Assembly (NCBI GenBank): GCA_902141825.1
Contig: CABFPG010000009.1
Location: 124,001-188,000 of the forward strand
Direction of reading: 5' to 3'
Source of the DNA: Thalassocella blandensis
Lineage (GTDB): Bacteria; Pseudomonadota; Gammaproteobacteria; Pseudomonadales; Cellvibrionaceae
DNA: 64,000 bases
Notes under the pieces: model-generated
Told to the model about the DNA's origin: nothing
Database searches by the model: none
The model's input: only the letters and a program-made list of their open reading frames with translations
Part shown: one piece after another, positions 34,983 through 43,738 of the stretch
How positions within the stretch are numbered: position 1 is the first letter of the stretch
How the letters are laid out: the number at the start of each line of letters is the position of its first letter
Program-made: the position numbers and the translations under genes

Positions 34983-35477
34983 ATGAACAATACCGCACCC
35001 GATTTAGCAAGTACTTACACTATTAAAGTTCCGCCAGGTAGTGGCTCGCGACACCGCACTGAGCACACCGAATGTATTCTCTATCCTCGACCACCACTCG
35101 GACCAAAAAAACGCGTCTGGTATTTTAGTGTGGTCGACAAGTCACAGGAGTGCGAAGATCCACAATATGAAAATATGATCATCCTGTTCAAACCCGAGCT
35201 CAAAGGACCTCAGGATTCTTACATTGTAACCTTCACCATGGACCCGGCTGCAAAAGACTGGACCTTTGTTGCGCCTGGAATTGAATACAAGGAAGTGGAT
35301 CAAAACCACGACATTGAGGCCTCTATTTCAGACGACGCCAAAACGCTTCGACTCCATATCAGTTTCAACGCCAAGCTAAAAGAAATACTGAATTACTTTT
35401 TCACGGCACAATACAAAGGTACGCAAACGACTTCGGTTGATCCGATTTTAGTGCTGGGCGCACGCCCACCCCGTTAA
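34983..35477 (+). CDS. Small beta-rich protein of unknown function, DP-EP-like
   Basis: A 164-residue protein with no signal peptide. AGGAG seven bases before the ATG fixes the start. The sequence alternates short beta strands, and its C-terminal half (DWTFVAPGIEY, then a late VDPILVLGARPP) vaguely resembles the poorly described DP-EP family, which is the closest thing I can suggest. It is divergent from the EndoU nuclease gene and its 3' end overlaps the convergent kinase gene by four bases. Its position suggests membership of the same accessory cluster. No enzymatic motif is visible. Confidence 0.72.
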   Translation: MNNTAPDLASTYTIKVPPGSGSRHRTEHTECILYPRPPLGPKKRVWYFSVVDKSQECEDPQYENMIILFKPELKGPQDSYIVTFTMDPAAKDWTFVAPGIEYKEVDQNHDIEASISDDAKTLRLHISFNAKLKEILNYFFTAQYKGTQTTSVDPILVLGARPPR

Positions 35478-38275
35478 TTATTTAATAAAGCCTCACGACA
35501 AGGGGATTGAAAGCGAGGATGCGCCACTGAGTGTTGCCGCAGCAAAGCGAGAAATCTTTGTTCAGAACACAGATTTTCAAACATGGGCAAGGAAAACCAC
35601 ACAATCCCCATTCCATGTTCCAGAGACTTTTCCATATATACAAGGGCGGTTAGTTTTTCCTGCGCAAGGGCATGCACTAATGCAGCCGTGTAGAGTACGT
35701 TGACGTTATCAGGTGCCGCCAGCAGAAGATCATTCATCAATTTTAAAGCTTCTGCATCCCGGTCCAGATGGGCATACGCCTGAGGAATTGCCAGTTTAAA
35801 TTCAAGCAGTGTTTCTGTCTCTGTGACAAATGCAATAATTTTTTGGTAGTAATCCAACGCCAGTGTCTTATCGCCAAAATAGAATTCCACATCTGCCAGA
35901 TTTAACATCCAGACAGGATTTTGATTTTCTTTTTCCAAAACCTTAGAAAAATAGTATTGTGCTTTCTCATATTGTCGGTTTAAAAAGTACACGGTCCCAA
36001 GATTGCTAAGCACAGCACTTTCCTCTTGGAATTGAAGTATTTGCTGATAGCTGGCGATACTTTTTTCAAGCTCACCAGCAGCGAGATAGATCAGCGCCTG
36101 AAGGCGCAGGCCATAATAATCTTGAGGGTCCAGAGCAAATAATTGATCCAGAGCCTGCAGCGCGGAAGGGTAGTCTCCTCGGTACCAGTACAGATTAACT
36201 AAATCATAATACGTATTTCGAGTTTCACGATAGGATAAGGACTTTCGCATATGATGTTCTGCCTTCTCGTATTGGCCGGCAAGCATTTCTATCCGTGAAA
36301 TCATCGAGTAGTAAAGTGCTGGGTCACCATCTTTTTCAAGAAACAGTTCAGCGACGTCGTGTGCTTTCGCAGTATTTTCTTCCAGCAACAAAAGTTCAAA
36401 CTGGCTCGCGTATAGATCAGGCGTGTAAGCAATATGTAGCGAGGCCTGCTGATACCGCGCACTGGCATTTTCCAACCATTGATGATCACCACTACTTCGA
36501 TATAAATATAGGGCGATATCACAATAAAGTTCATACAACGGTGCGTGATACGGGTTTTTCGCAATCAGCTGCTCTAACGCTTGTAACAATTTTGGTGTGA
36601 TATCTTCACCCAATAAATACTGCGTATAAATGTCAATGAACTTGGGGTATGACGCTTCCTCTATGGTTCGATATTTTTCGCTCACGGCATCACTGACCCC
36701 CATCAGCCCGGCCAACTGCCGTTGTGCAGTTTTATGACTTTCAATAAACTCTCCGAGCAACGCGGTCCAGCGCTTTGTCTGCTGCACGATTTGCGTCTGT
36801 CCGCTCACTGTTTCAATGCTGACATCACAGCGAACACTCTGACAGTCTAAAAACGTACGCAACTCAATTACACTATGTGGCACACTCAGTTCACCTCTTG
36901 GCAACAGGTACAAGCCTTTTGATTGAATAATAAATTGTTCGAATGCATTACGAAGGTTATTGGCCAGGCGCTGGTACCGATCTTTATGTCCCACGGTAGC
37001 TTCCATGGAGACTTCCGGTTCCACAATTTTGATATACACTGGCGCCGCATCGGTACCCAGCTTGAAATCACTGATATTAAAGTGGCTTATATTAAGACGG
37101 CTTAAATTAATAGCACCGGGAATCAAAAGCCAGGCAACCGTTAAAATAAAAATCGACATAATTCCCATCCAAAATTTCCTGTTTTGGGATGGGAATCGCA
37201 AGATCTTCGGTAGTTCAAACTTGGCTTTTGTTCCTGAAGCCCGTTTTGTCTCAACTGCGAGCTGTGTATTTCTCTCCTTTTTAATATCTGTTACCACTCT
37301 GCTATCGAGTGAGTGTTCAGTGTCGCCTTCCTTTGCCATCACAGTGGTCATCAAATTGTCATGCCCCCAGTCCCTCTGCTGTTGGTTATTTCCATTTTCT
37401 TGCGCTGTGTAACTCTGAGACTCACATAAGTGAGCCAAATAACTCTGCCAGGAATTTTCGCTTAACAGCGCCTTATAAACCTCGACAAAACATTCGAGGC
37501 CGGAAGTGCGCTGATGTACATCCACCCGCAAGCTGGATTGCAGCAGGTCAGCTAGTGGCTCCGGTGTTTGAACATCCAGCACCTGCGGTTCTATCAGGTT
37601 TCCCGACACGATATTTTGTATCAGCTGGGCTGCATTCTCAGTGTTGCCAAAAGGGTGACAATGAAACAGCACCCAGTAATTTAATACCGCAAAAGAAAAT
37701 ATATCGCTGCGGTGATCAACGGCTTCCCCCCGAATCTGTTCGGGGGACAAGGCAATAAGGCTGCCCGTGATTCCACTGTGCTGGCTTTGTGTTTTATCGA
37801 TAGATCGGGCAATACCAAAATCCGCAATTTTGACTCGAGCGTCTTCGTTGATGAGAATATTTGATGCTTTTAGATCGCGATGAATTATTTTCGCTTTATG
37901 TGCGGCCATCAAGCCTTCTGCAATCTGTAACAACCATTCGATCGCCTGGCGTCGGGTGTGCGGATGAAACTTGATAAGTTCCGTGAGGTTCTGCCCCTGC
38001 ACAAATTCCATCACCAGAAACACATCCCCATCCACCTCCAGCACATCAAATATCTGCACAATATTGGGATGATTGAGCTGGGCTAAAAATTGAGCTTCTC
38101 GTATAAAGTCCTGAAAAATTTTTTCATTTTTATGCGTTTGCTGAATCGACTTTATAGCCACCTTACGATTCAAGCGCGTATCGTCAGCAAGATAGACAAT
38201 GCCCATACCGCCGTAGCCCAACATGTGAAGAAGGGTGTAGCGCTGGTTGAGCGTCGTGTTGTTTTCTATCTGCAT
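35474..38275 (-). CDS. Transmembrane Ser/Thr protein kinase with TPR domain
   Basis: A 933-residue protein. The cytoplasmic N-terminal kinase domain (about 10-270) has the glycine loop LGYGGMGIVY, VAIK, the catalytic loop HRDLKASN (about 129-136) and DFG, so it should be active; it is of the PknB/Hanks type. A membrane helix lies at about 365-385. The outside half begins with a domain of about 150 residues that I do not recognise, followed by tetratricopeptide repeats (about 560-900; LSNLGTVYFLNRQYEKAQYYF is one). TPRs outside the membrane may sense a protein or wall signal. The FHA gene follows upstream on the same strand and could be both partner and substrate. Confidence 0.92.
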   Translation of the reverse strand: MQIENNTTLNQRYTLLHMLGYGGMGIVYLADDTRLNRKVAIKSIQQTHKNEKIFQDFIREAQFLAQLNHPNIVQIFDVLEVDGDVFLVMEFVQGQNLTELIKFHPHTRRQAIEWLLQIAEGLMAAHKAKIIHRDLKASNILINEDARVKIADFGIARSIDKTQSQHSGITGSLIALSPEQIRGEAVDHRSDIFSFAVLNYWVLFHCHPFGNTENAAQLIQNIVSGNLIEPQVLDVQTPEPLADLLQSSLRVDVHQRTSGLECFVEVYKALLSENSWQSYLAHLCESQSYTAQENGNNQQQRDWGHDNLMTTVMAKEGDTEHSLDSRVVTDIKKERNTQLAVETKRASGTKAKFELPKILRFPSQNRKFWMGIMSIFILTVAWLLIPGAINLSRLNISHFNISDFKLGTDAAPVYIKIVEPEVSMEATVGHKDRYQRLANNLRNAFEQFIIQSKGLYLLPRGELSVPHSVIELRTFLDCQSVRCDVSIETVSGQTQIVQQTKRWTALLGEFIESHKTAQRQLAGLMGVSDAVSEKYRTIEEASYPKFIDIYTQYLLGEDITPKLLQALEQLIAKNPYHAPLYELYCDIALYLYRSSGDHQWLENASARYQQASLHIAYTPDLYASQFELLLLEENTAKAHDVAELFLEKDGDPALYYSMISRIEMLAGQYEKAEHHMRKSLSYRETRNTYYDLVNLYWYRGDYPSALQALDQLFALDPQDYYGLRLQALIYLAAGELEKSIASYQQILQFQEESAVLSNLGTVYFLNRQYEKAQYYFSKVLEKENQNPVWMLNLADVEFYFGDKTLALDYYQKIIAFVTETETLLEFKLAIPQAYAHLDRDAEALKLMNDLLLAAPDNVNVLYTAALVHALAQEKLTALVYMEKSLEHGMGIVWFSLPMFENLCSEQRFLALLRQHSVAHPRFQSPCREALLNN

Positions 38276-38336
38276 AGGCGGAAGGAAAAAAGGAAAGATG
38301 TTGGATGAAATGGCCGTAACGCAAAAGCCGGTTAAT

Positions 38337-39299
38337 TTAATTATGTTTGTGGATAAACATGCTTGCTGCCGACACGCCTAAGCGAAGACTGCCACGACGA
38401 CGCTGCAAGAAGCCATCAATATCTGCTACGGCAGACAATGCCGCGCTACACTGTTGACGAATGCGGTAAATCTGAATATTCAGATGCGAATCGTCCAAAC
38501 CTAATTCCCGAGTCAGTATTTCATTTCGAACCCAGCCCTGCTCTTTCTCAGCATACGCCTGCCTGGCATCCTCCTGCTTTTTTCGGGCAAGGTATAACAG
38601 CAGATAAAAATAAACCCGCTGTCCCAAATCAATTTCACCGTCTTTACTTTTCACTTGAAGGCCGATGACCTCTTCATCCAGACTCACGTCGAAATGAAAA
38701 GACACATCCGCCAGCCCCTGTTGCCGGTTTCTATCCTTGGTTAAGGCCAGTTCAGGCGGGAAGAACGCCTGCCAGAAGCGATCACCGATTTTCATCATTT
38801 CGCCATGCTTTAAAACAACGCCTCCCGCATCATCCACCAGGTTTTCATCTATCGGGCGACACACCCATTCTCCCAAATCTTTATTGCGATAAAGCACCCA
38901 TTGGGGGGAATCATTATCAGGAAGCAATAAGTAATCTTGAACAGGAATAAATTTGTGTGAAGGTGGCAGCGTTAGCAATAAATTGCTCGGCGCATCCAGA
39001 TTAATCACTTTCCAAAACAAGCTGGCGTCTTTGTTAAAGGCTATCGTGGCGCCCTCTTGCAAAACTACCGGCGTCAAGGAAGGAATCTTCTGGCCATTCA
39101 GCCACACGCCATTGCGACTCATATCTTTTAACAACCAGCAGTTGCCGGTCCATTCAATCACGGCATGAATTTTTGAAACTTCTTCATGATGTAAAGGTGT
39201 ATCGACCACATCGACTCTACGACCGAAACTGTGGTGAGGCATTAAGTAGCAGAAATGGTTTTTTCCATCTTCTTTCAGTATGGCCATGGGACATCTCAT
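38337..39299 (-). CDS. FHA domain protein with winged-helix-like C-terminus
   Basis: A 320-residue protein, possibly 316 if it starts at the ATG at 39287. The FHA domain occupies about 20-100: FGRR, KIHAVIEW, LLKDMSRNGVWLNG and the following turn are the phosphothreonine-binding features. The C-terminal 90 residues (VRNEILTRELGLDDSHLNIQ...RRRGSLRLG) look like an OmpR-type winged helix, so the protein may turn a phosphopeptide signal into DNA binding. It is the first gene of a two-gene unit with the kinase (61-base gap) and divergent from the tandem paralog pair. FHA proteins next to kinases usually bind the phosphorylated kinase. The FHA-winged-helix fusion is uncommon. Confidence 0.82.
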   Translation of the reverse strand: MRCPMAILKEDGKNHFCYLMPHHSFGRRVDVVDTPLHHEEVSKIHAVIEWTGNCWLLKDMSRNGVWLNGQKIPSLTPVVLQEGATIAFNKDASLFWKVINLDAPSNLLLTLPPSHKFIPVQDYLLLPDNDSPQWVLYRNKDLGEWVCRPIDENLVDDAGGVVLKHGEMMKIGDRFWQAFFPPELALTKDRNRQQGLADVSFHFDVSLDEEVIGLQVKSKDGEIDLGQRVYFYLLLYLARKKQEDARQAYAEKEQGWVRNEILTRELGLDDSHLNIQIYRIRQQCSAALSAVADIDGFLQRRRGSLRLGVSAASMFIHKHN

Positions 39300-39623
39300 T
39301 TGTGGTGCAGCGCACTCGCCTAAAATTTAACGTTAGCCGTTCATAAACGAACGTGTACACGCCACCATAAAAAAACGGTGAATACTTTTTATCTCTCGCA
39401 GAGGTCATTCACTCTATTTTCAGGTTTTCTTCGGCATGTCTTTCGCAAAAAACAAAATTCAGGCATCCATTGCCACGCTTTTATTTATTTCCATGCCATT
39501 TATTTTATACCACCGCTGTAATTGATTGTAATGGTTAGTGCAGGTCAGGCAGTGCGAAGATTCTCCCACGCCAAAGGAATCTACCTGGCGCTTTTCATCA
39601 ACCAATCTAAAGAGGATTTAACA
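39300..39623. other. Divergent leader region between FHA and tandem genes
   Basis: About 320 bases that must carry promoters for the FHA-kinase unit and the tandem genes. A 29-codon hydrophobic frame (39436-39525) lies in it and is listed separately. No clear operator was seen. Confidence 0.5.
39436..39525 (+). CDS. Possible 29-residue membrane peptide
   Basis: An ATG-started frame encoding a basic N-terminus and one hydrophobic segment (IATLLFISMPFIL) ending YHRCN. It precedes the 205-residue gene by 98 bases. The ribosome-binding site is weak. Such tiny membrane peptides exist, but chance is quite possible. Confidence 0.25.
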   Translation: MSFAKNKIQASIATLLFISMPFILYHRCN

Positions 39624-40241
39624 ATGCCTACATATTCACTCACTGTAGACTTTGCACCACAGGACCTTTCCACACTCTGGCAAGCGCAGGAAAAACTTGT
39701 CATGGTAAAACAAACCGGAGACTCTTCCACCTCCGTGGCGTGGGTTTCGTTTAAACCATTTCAAAACAACAAGATTACCTGGTCTGAAGAATATGCATTG
39801 TATTCATCGCAAAGCACTATTCAGAACAAAGCCAGTATTCAAAAGTTGTCCGATATAGAAGCGAAGGATCGCTTCCGCTATCCTTTTGAAAATGGGATTT
39901 TCAATACCCCAACCTTACAGCCCGATTTGAAACCAGATCACTATCAGGTCACCAATAACATTTCGGATTATCCTTCACTCGTATTCGGTATTGCTCAGTC
40001 TGTACAAGTGAACGGCTCGCCCAATCCATACAAACCACTTTGTGCCACCGTAGTGCCAAAATTCCAGACCGCCGACTTTGAACCTCTGGATATTATTGAA
40101 GTGTACATGGATGCAAAAATTGAAGACGGCATGGTCATTACCGATGTCTTCAGCGAAAAAATTGTACTGACCTTCGATGGTGAAAACCCTAACCAGAGAA
40201 TTATGTACAAAGACGGCAAGTTTGTTGTTGTACAAAATTAA
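39624..40241 (+). CDS. Unknown beta-rich protein, first of a tandem pair
   Basis: A 205-residue protein. I chose the ATG at 39624 because AGAGG lies eight bases upstream; an in-frame start 34 codons earlier lacks a site. No signal peptide. The sequence is all-beta in appearance (AWVSFKPFQNNKITWSEEYALY) and I do not recognise a family. Its C-terminal half (about 111-190), with NN.S..P...FGIAQ, VPKFQ and PLDI, aligns with residues about 204-290 of the next gene's product, so the two share a domain. It is cotranscribed with that gene across a hairpin. Possible roles are a lectin-like or pore-forming protein or a structural subunit; none is proven. Confidence 0.75.
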   Translation: MPTYSLTVDFAPQDLSTLWQAQEKLVMVKQTGDSSTSVAWVSFKPFQNNKITWSEEYALYSSQSTIQNKASIQKLSDIEAKDRFRYPFENGIFNTPTLQPDLKPDHYQVTNNISDYPSLVFGIAQSVQVNGSPNPYKPLCATVVPKFQTADFEPLDIIEVYMDAKIEDGMVITDVFSEKIVLTFDGENPNQRIMYKDGKFVVVQN

Positions 40242-40249
40242 GGACTACA

Positions 40250-40272
40250 CCACGCCGGCATCGCTGGCGTGG
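40250..40272 (+). repeat. GC-rich hairpin between the tandem genes
   Basis: CCACGCC (40250-40256) pairs with GGCGTGG (40266-40272). There is no T-run, so it could be a processing site or partial attenuator that sets the ratio of the two proteins. Confidence 0.6.
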
Positions 40273-40295
40273 ATACTTTAAACGAGGAAGAGATC

Positions 40296-41210
40296 ATGAC
40301 AACCCACGATACGATCACCAACACGACCACCGATACAAGGACTGAGGCAGCATCCAAAACAGCACCCGAATCCACATCTGAAAAGCAGCCCAAAAGCAGT
40401 GGCGATCAAACACCTTCTGAGGTGAAATCCTCGCAAGGCAACGACGGTTCCACCCCAGTGCCTGCACCATCCGTCGCCCCGGGTCCAGAGGCTGCAGCAG
40501 TGCCGTATGTTGTGACGCTGAAATATATTCCCACTCCGACGCCTCCAGCGAAAGAAGAAGCTCAGGAGAAATCGCACCTCACCGCAGGTGCCGGGCAAGC
40601 GGAAGGCGCTCCCGCACCAACGGGCAATGTCATCTTGTCTTCCGATACTTCCTTAATTGATAAACTGGTGATCGCCTCCAATATCATTCCCATTGCGAGT
40701 CTGAATCCACAAACTCCAGAAATTATTACGATTACCAACAGCTTTTATGTTTTCGCTGAACAGGGGTTTATTACGGAAGGCAAAACACTGTCGACGGCAA
40801 TAAAATCCCCATCTGCAGTGAAAGCGGGTGACTCTTTGCAATACGCGGACAATAAAATCAGCGTGAATGAGTCCGGTCCCGCCGACAAGCGTGGTGTGGT
40901 GGTAAAAAACAACTCCAGTAATCCCATCACCCTGGGACTTGCGCAGGTCATCTCCACAACCACCGCCCCCAGCACTGACGCCGTCCCTGTAACGGCGGTA
41001 TATGTTCCACCCTGGCAGAGTATTTTACTGCCATTGGACATCGCTTATGAAATGTGGGTTTCCACCAAGGGCGGAAGCACGCCTCCAGCGGCAGGCACCT
41101 TGTTTGACACGTCATCCGTACAGGACAACACGGAACTGAAGCTCAGTGCGGAACGTCCAGCAGCGCTGGTGATACTGGCCGGCGAAACCCTGGTCAACGG
41201 TGTTGGCTAA
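40296..41210 (+). CDS. Unknown protein, second of the tandem pair
   Basis: A 304-residue protein starting at 40296 behind GAGGAAG. The first 70 residues are low-complexity, Thr/Ser/Glu/Pro-rich and probably disordered. A folded part follows. Residues about 204-290 (KNNSSNP...LGLAQ, VPPWQ, PLDIA) align with the C-terminal half of the preceding gene's product. No signal peptide or enzyme motif is visible. The disordered N-terminus is rich in Thr and Ser and would be a plausible substrate for the neighbouring Ser/Thr kinase and a ligand for the FHA protein, which is inference from position only. Confidence 0.75.
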   Translation: MTTHDTITNTTTDTRTEAASKTAPESTSEKQPKSSGDQTPSEVKSSQGNDGSTPVPAPSVAPGPEAAAVPYVVTLKYIPTPTPPAKEEAQEKSHLTAGAGQAEGAPAPTGNVILSSDTSLIDKLVIASNIIPIASLNPQTPEIITITNSFYVFAEQGFITEGKTLSTAIKSPSAVKAGDSLQYADNKISVNESGPADKRGVVVKNNSSNPITLGLAQVISTTTAPSTDAVPVTAVYVPPWQSILLPLDIAYEMWVSTKGGSTPPAAGTLFDTSSVQDNTELKLSAERPAALVILAGETLVNGVG

Positions 41211-41220
41211 TTACCTCCTG

Positions 41221-41242
41221 GCCGGTGTTGCAAATCACCGGC
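41221..41242 (+). repeat. Hairpin after the tandem genes
   Basis: GCCGGTG (41221-41227) pairs with CACCGGC (41236-41242). No T-run follows. It resembles the hairpin between the two genes in position and GC content. Confidence 0.55.
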
Positions 41243-41258
41243 TAATTCCCATACAACA

Positions 41259-41375
41259 ATGGAGACGTGGCGATGTTCCTTTTATGACAGCAACCTCCCT
41301 GTTGGCCATGGCTTAGTGCAGGTGAAAACGCCCCCATGATGAGCAAGAGGCTGCATGAGTTGGCTCAGACAAAAA
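41259..41375 (+). pseudogene. Possible remnant of a third small gene
   Basis: GGAG is correctly spaced before an ATG at 41273, but the frame stops after four codons (TGA) and then stays open for 32 more codons to a TAG. Another frame from 41259 is open for 26 codons. This may be a decayed gene at the end of the tandem operon. Chance is likely. Confidence 0.2.
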
Positions 41376-41449
41376 CTCTGCTGTAGAAACCCGCGGGGTG
41401 AACATGCATAATGCGCGACTTTCCCCGAAAGACAGCAGGTTGAGCATTT

Positions 41450-42454
41450 ATGCCTTTCACTCATTTAATTGCCCATAGAATCGAACGCGGCAGCCCATCC
41501 TCCCCTTCGAATGTGACGCTGCGCAGTGACGAAATCCCCTTGGACGGGCGCAGCGAAGAGTTTGCCCGCGAGCTGAAGCAGGCTTATATCAAAAAGCTGG
41601 GGAAAATTTTTGGCCGTTTTACCGATGACATCGGTTCCTGCCCGCTTCCCGCCTGGCTGACTCAGCACTTGGAGGAAAAGTCCACTTTTGCCAGTTTCAG
41701 CCAGCAGTTTGTCAAACATTTTGTCAGCGCACTGGATAACTCTGAAGAAGTCGCCAGTGGATATTTAGTTTTTGCCTACGAAAAACTTGAAGGCACCGAT
41801 ACGCTTTTTCTATTCTGGTTAATGAGTTCGACCGCACAACAGTTCGACAACGACTTTGATTTAAGCCTGGTATCGTTTCTCGATGTTAATGGCATAACAC
41901 TCGCCGCACGATTAAATATTGCAGAATGGCAAAGTGGTGACTCCAACAGTTATCTGGGCTTTTTACCCTGGCGAGGCGAGAAAGATTTTTCCGATGTTTT
42001 ACTCAACGCCATCGGCTTTACTGACAAACGGGATTGCAAAGCCGAGACGGAAGCCTTTCTGGAAGTGGTAGACGCTTATACCTCCAATGAACCGGAAGAA
42101 AAAGCACCAGAAACTCGCGCTAAAGTTGTCGAATATTGCCTGGAACAGGATAAGCTGGGCAAGCCGGTTGAAATCAAAGAATTATCCGCATTTGTTGATG
42201 AAGACGATCACAAACGCTTTGCTGCGTTTGTCACAAAAGAAAAGCCTGAATTCAAACAACCGCTCATTCCCGATAAAGCACAATTGCGCAACTACATTCG
42301 AATTAGCGGACGCAATGAACTGATGAGCATGAGTTTTGCGTCAAACTGCCTGGGTGAAACCGTGGTATATGATCCCGACAATGACAGTCTGACGATAAAA
42401 AACATACCCTCTGCATTAAAGTCACGCCTCCTGAAACATTTACAAAAGCCCTGA
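41450..42454 (+). CDS. yejK: Nucleoid-associated protein YejK/NdpA
   Basis: A 334-residue cytoplasmic protein. The N-terminal part with LKQAYIKKLGKIFGRF, and the central part with FLFWLMSST and LDVNGITLAARLNI, match the NdpA/YejK nucleoid-associated family, as does the C-terminal RNYIRISGRNELMSMSFASNCLG with the final SLTIKNIPSALKSRLLK. YejK binds DNA in the nucleoid and has been linked to topoisomerase activity. Length matches the family (about 335). It has its own terminator and belongs to the core genome, so the accessory cluster ends before it. Confidence 0.93.
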   Translation: MPFTHLIAHRIERGSPSSPSNVTLRSDEIPLDGRSEEFARELKQAYIKKLGKIFGRFTDDIGSCPLPAWLTQHLEEKSTFASFSQQFVKHFVSALDNSEEVASGYLVFAYEKLEGTDTLFLFWLMSSTAQQFDNDFDLSLVSFLDVNGITLAARLNIAEWQSGDSNSYLGFLPWRGEKDFSDVLLNAIGFTDKRDCKAETEAFLEVVDAYTSNEPEEKAPETRAKVVEYCLEQDKLGKPVEIKELSAFVDEDDHKRFAAFVTKEKPEFKQPLIPDKAQLRNYIRISGRNELMSMSFASNCLGETVVYDPDNDSLTIKNIPSALKSRLLKHLQKP

Positions 42455-42474
42455 AAAATATTCAGGGCTTTTGT
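42442..42474 (+). terminator. Terminator of yejK
   Basis: ACAAAAGCCCTGAA (42442-42455) pairs with TTCAGGGCTTTTGT (42461-42474). The left arm includes the stop codon. The A-rich left arm makes it usable on both strands. Confidence 0.88.
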
Positions 42475-42749
42475 AACACCTGAGCATCATGCGATCTTTT
42501 TCGCCCTGTTAAAAAATAATTCAACAACTGAATGTTTCATCTCGCTTTCTCAAATGTTCTCTCATATACTGTTTTCGCTCTATTCCTTCAGAAAGGTTAA
42601 ACAATAGAACGCTCATCCCTTGTAGCGCTATTGTAGCGCCATGCACAGAACAGCTGAACGCAAAATGCGTTAACCACTTTTCATGAACAGCAGACGGCTT
42701 TAGTGCGCACTCCATTGAACTAAAAACTTTCGATTAAGTCATAATTGTT

Positions 42750-43556
42750 ATGATGAATAAAACCGCTAACCGATTATTGTCTGCCCCTCGTCGAGCCGGC
42801 GTCACCACAGCGCTATCGTCACTTTTTGCCAGTGTACTTCTGTTTTTAAGTGCCGGGGTTCACGCAGAGAACAAACTCATTCATCAAGCGCAATATGATG
42901 GCGAATACAAATCCATTGACATTGTTATGGCGAGAAAGCTTTGGCAGGTTTCTCCAGACCAATACGTTCTGGAAACCAAAGCTAAAAATTTTTTGGGATC
43001 TGTGATTGAGTCTGAGGCTTTTCTCTGGAGTCCTGACAAAGGTATTCAACCCCTACAATACCACTATGAACAGAAAATTTTTGGCGTTAAAAAAATTCGC
43101 CACATTGATTTTGACTGGAATAAAAAGCAAGCCGTCTCACAGGATAAAGATAAAAAAGTCACGCTGGAATTAGCACCCGGCACACTCGGTCCGCTCTCTT
43201 ATCAATTGCAAATGCAACTCGATTTAATCGCCAAGCCAAAACTCGATGCCGATCAATCATTGGATTACCATTTCATTAGCCGCAATAAATTAAAGCACTA
43301 TGTGTTTGCGCTGGATACAGACTTGCTGGCAGAAAAACCTGAACTGGCAAAGCAGGCAACCATACTTAAACGAAGTAATGAAAGCGCTAAAAAAACTACG
43401 CGGTTATGGCTCAATCCACATGATCATTTTACGTTGCTGAAACTCGAACAAATAAAAGGTAAAAACACACATACTTTGAGTTTTGATAAAGGCCGCTACT
43501 ATCAGCCGCTTGACGGTACACCCTATGCGCCTCGCACGGAATCAGTTGCCGATTAA
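42750..43556 (+). CDS. DUF3108 family periplasmic protein
   Basis: A 268-residue protein. A signal peptide ends around LSAGVHAEN (residue 40). The remainder is the DUF3108 beta-sandwich, with QYDGEYKSIDIVMARKLW, LETKAKNFLGSVIESEAFLW and a late TTRLWLNPHDHFTLLKLEQ. Family members are periplasmic and of unknown function; some are thought to act in outer-membrane lipid or polysaccharide handling. The protein has no Cys. Two in-frame ATGs lie in succession at the start; neither has a strong ribosome-binding site. A lipoprotein gene follows after 180 bases on the same strand. Confidence 0.85.
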   Translation: MMNKTANRLLSAPRRAGVTTALSSLFASVLLFLSAGVHAENKLIHQAQYDGEYKSIDIVMARKLWQVSPDQYVLETKAKNFLGSVIESEAFLWSPDKGIQPLQYHYEQKIFGVKKIRHIDFDWNKKQAVSQDKDKKVTLELAPGTLGPLSYQLQMQLDLIAKPKLDADQSLDYHFISRNKLKHYVFALDTDLLAEKPELAKQATILKRSNESAKKTTRLWLNPHDHFTLLKLEQIKGKNTHTLSFDKGRYYQPLDGTPYAPRTESVAD

Positions 43557-43738
43557 ACGACGTTGTGTCGAGTGCAAACTCCCGCTGTAACCCCAAACAG
43601 ATCTAACTACTTCACTATTTCATCGACGACTGCTCGCCCGGCTCGGACGACGGTTGTCTTCCGCGGTGGAAATCTGTTTAATAATGGCCTTATTCCCCCA
43701 CATTGATTAGATAATAAACCTTAGATCAGGAGTGTATT

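Noticed and set aside
42521-42715. A 64-codon minus-strand frame between yejK and the DUF3108 gene
   Set aside because: It has no ribosome-binding site, no recognisable features and lies in what should be the promoter region of the DUF3108 gene.
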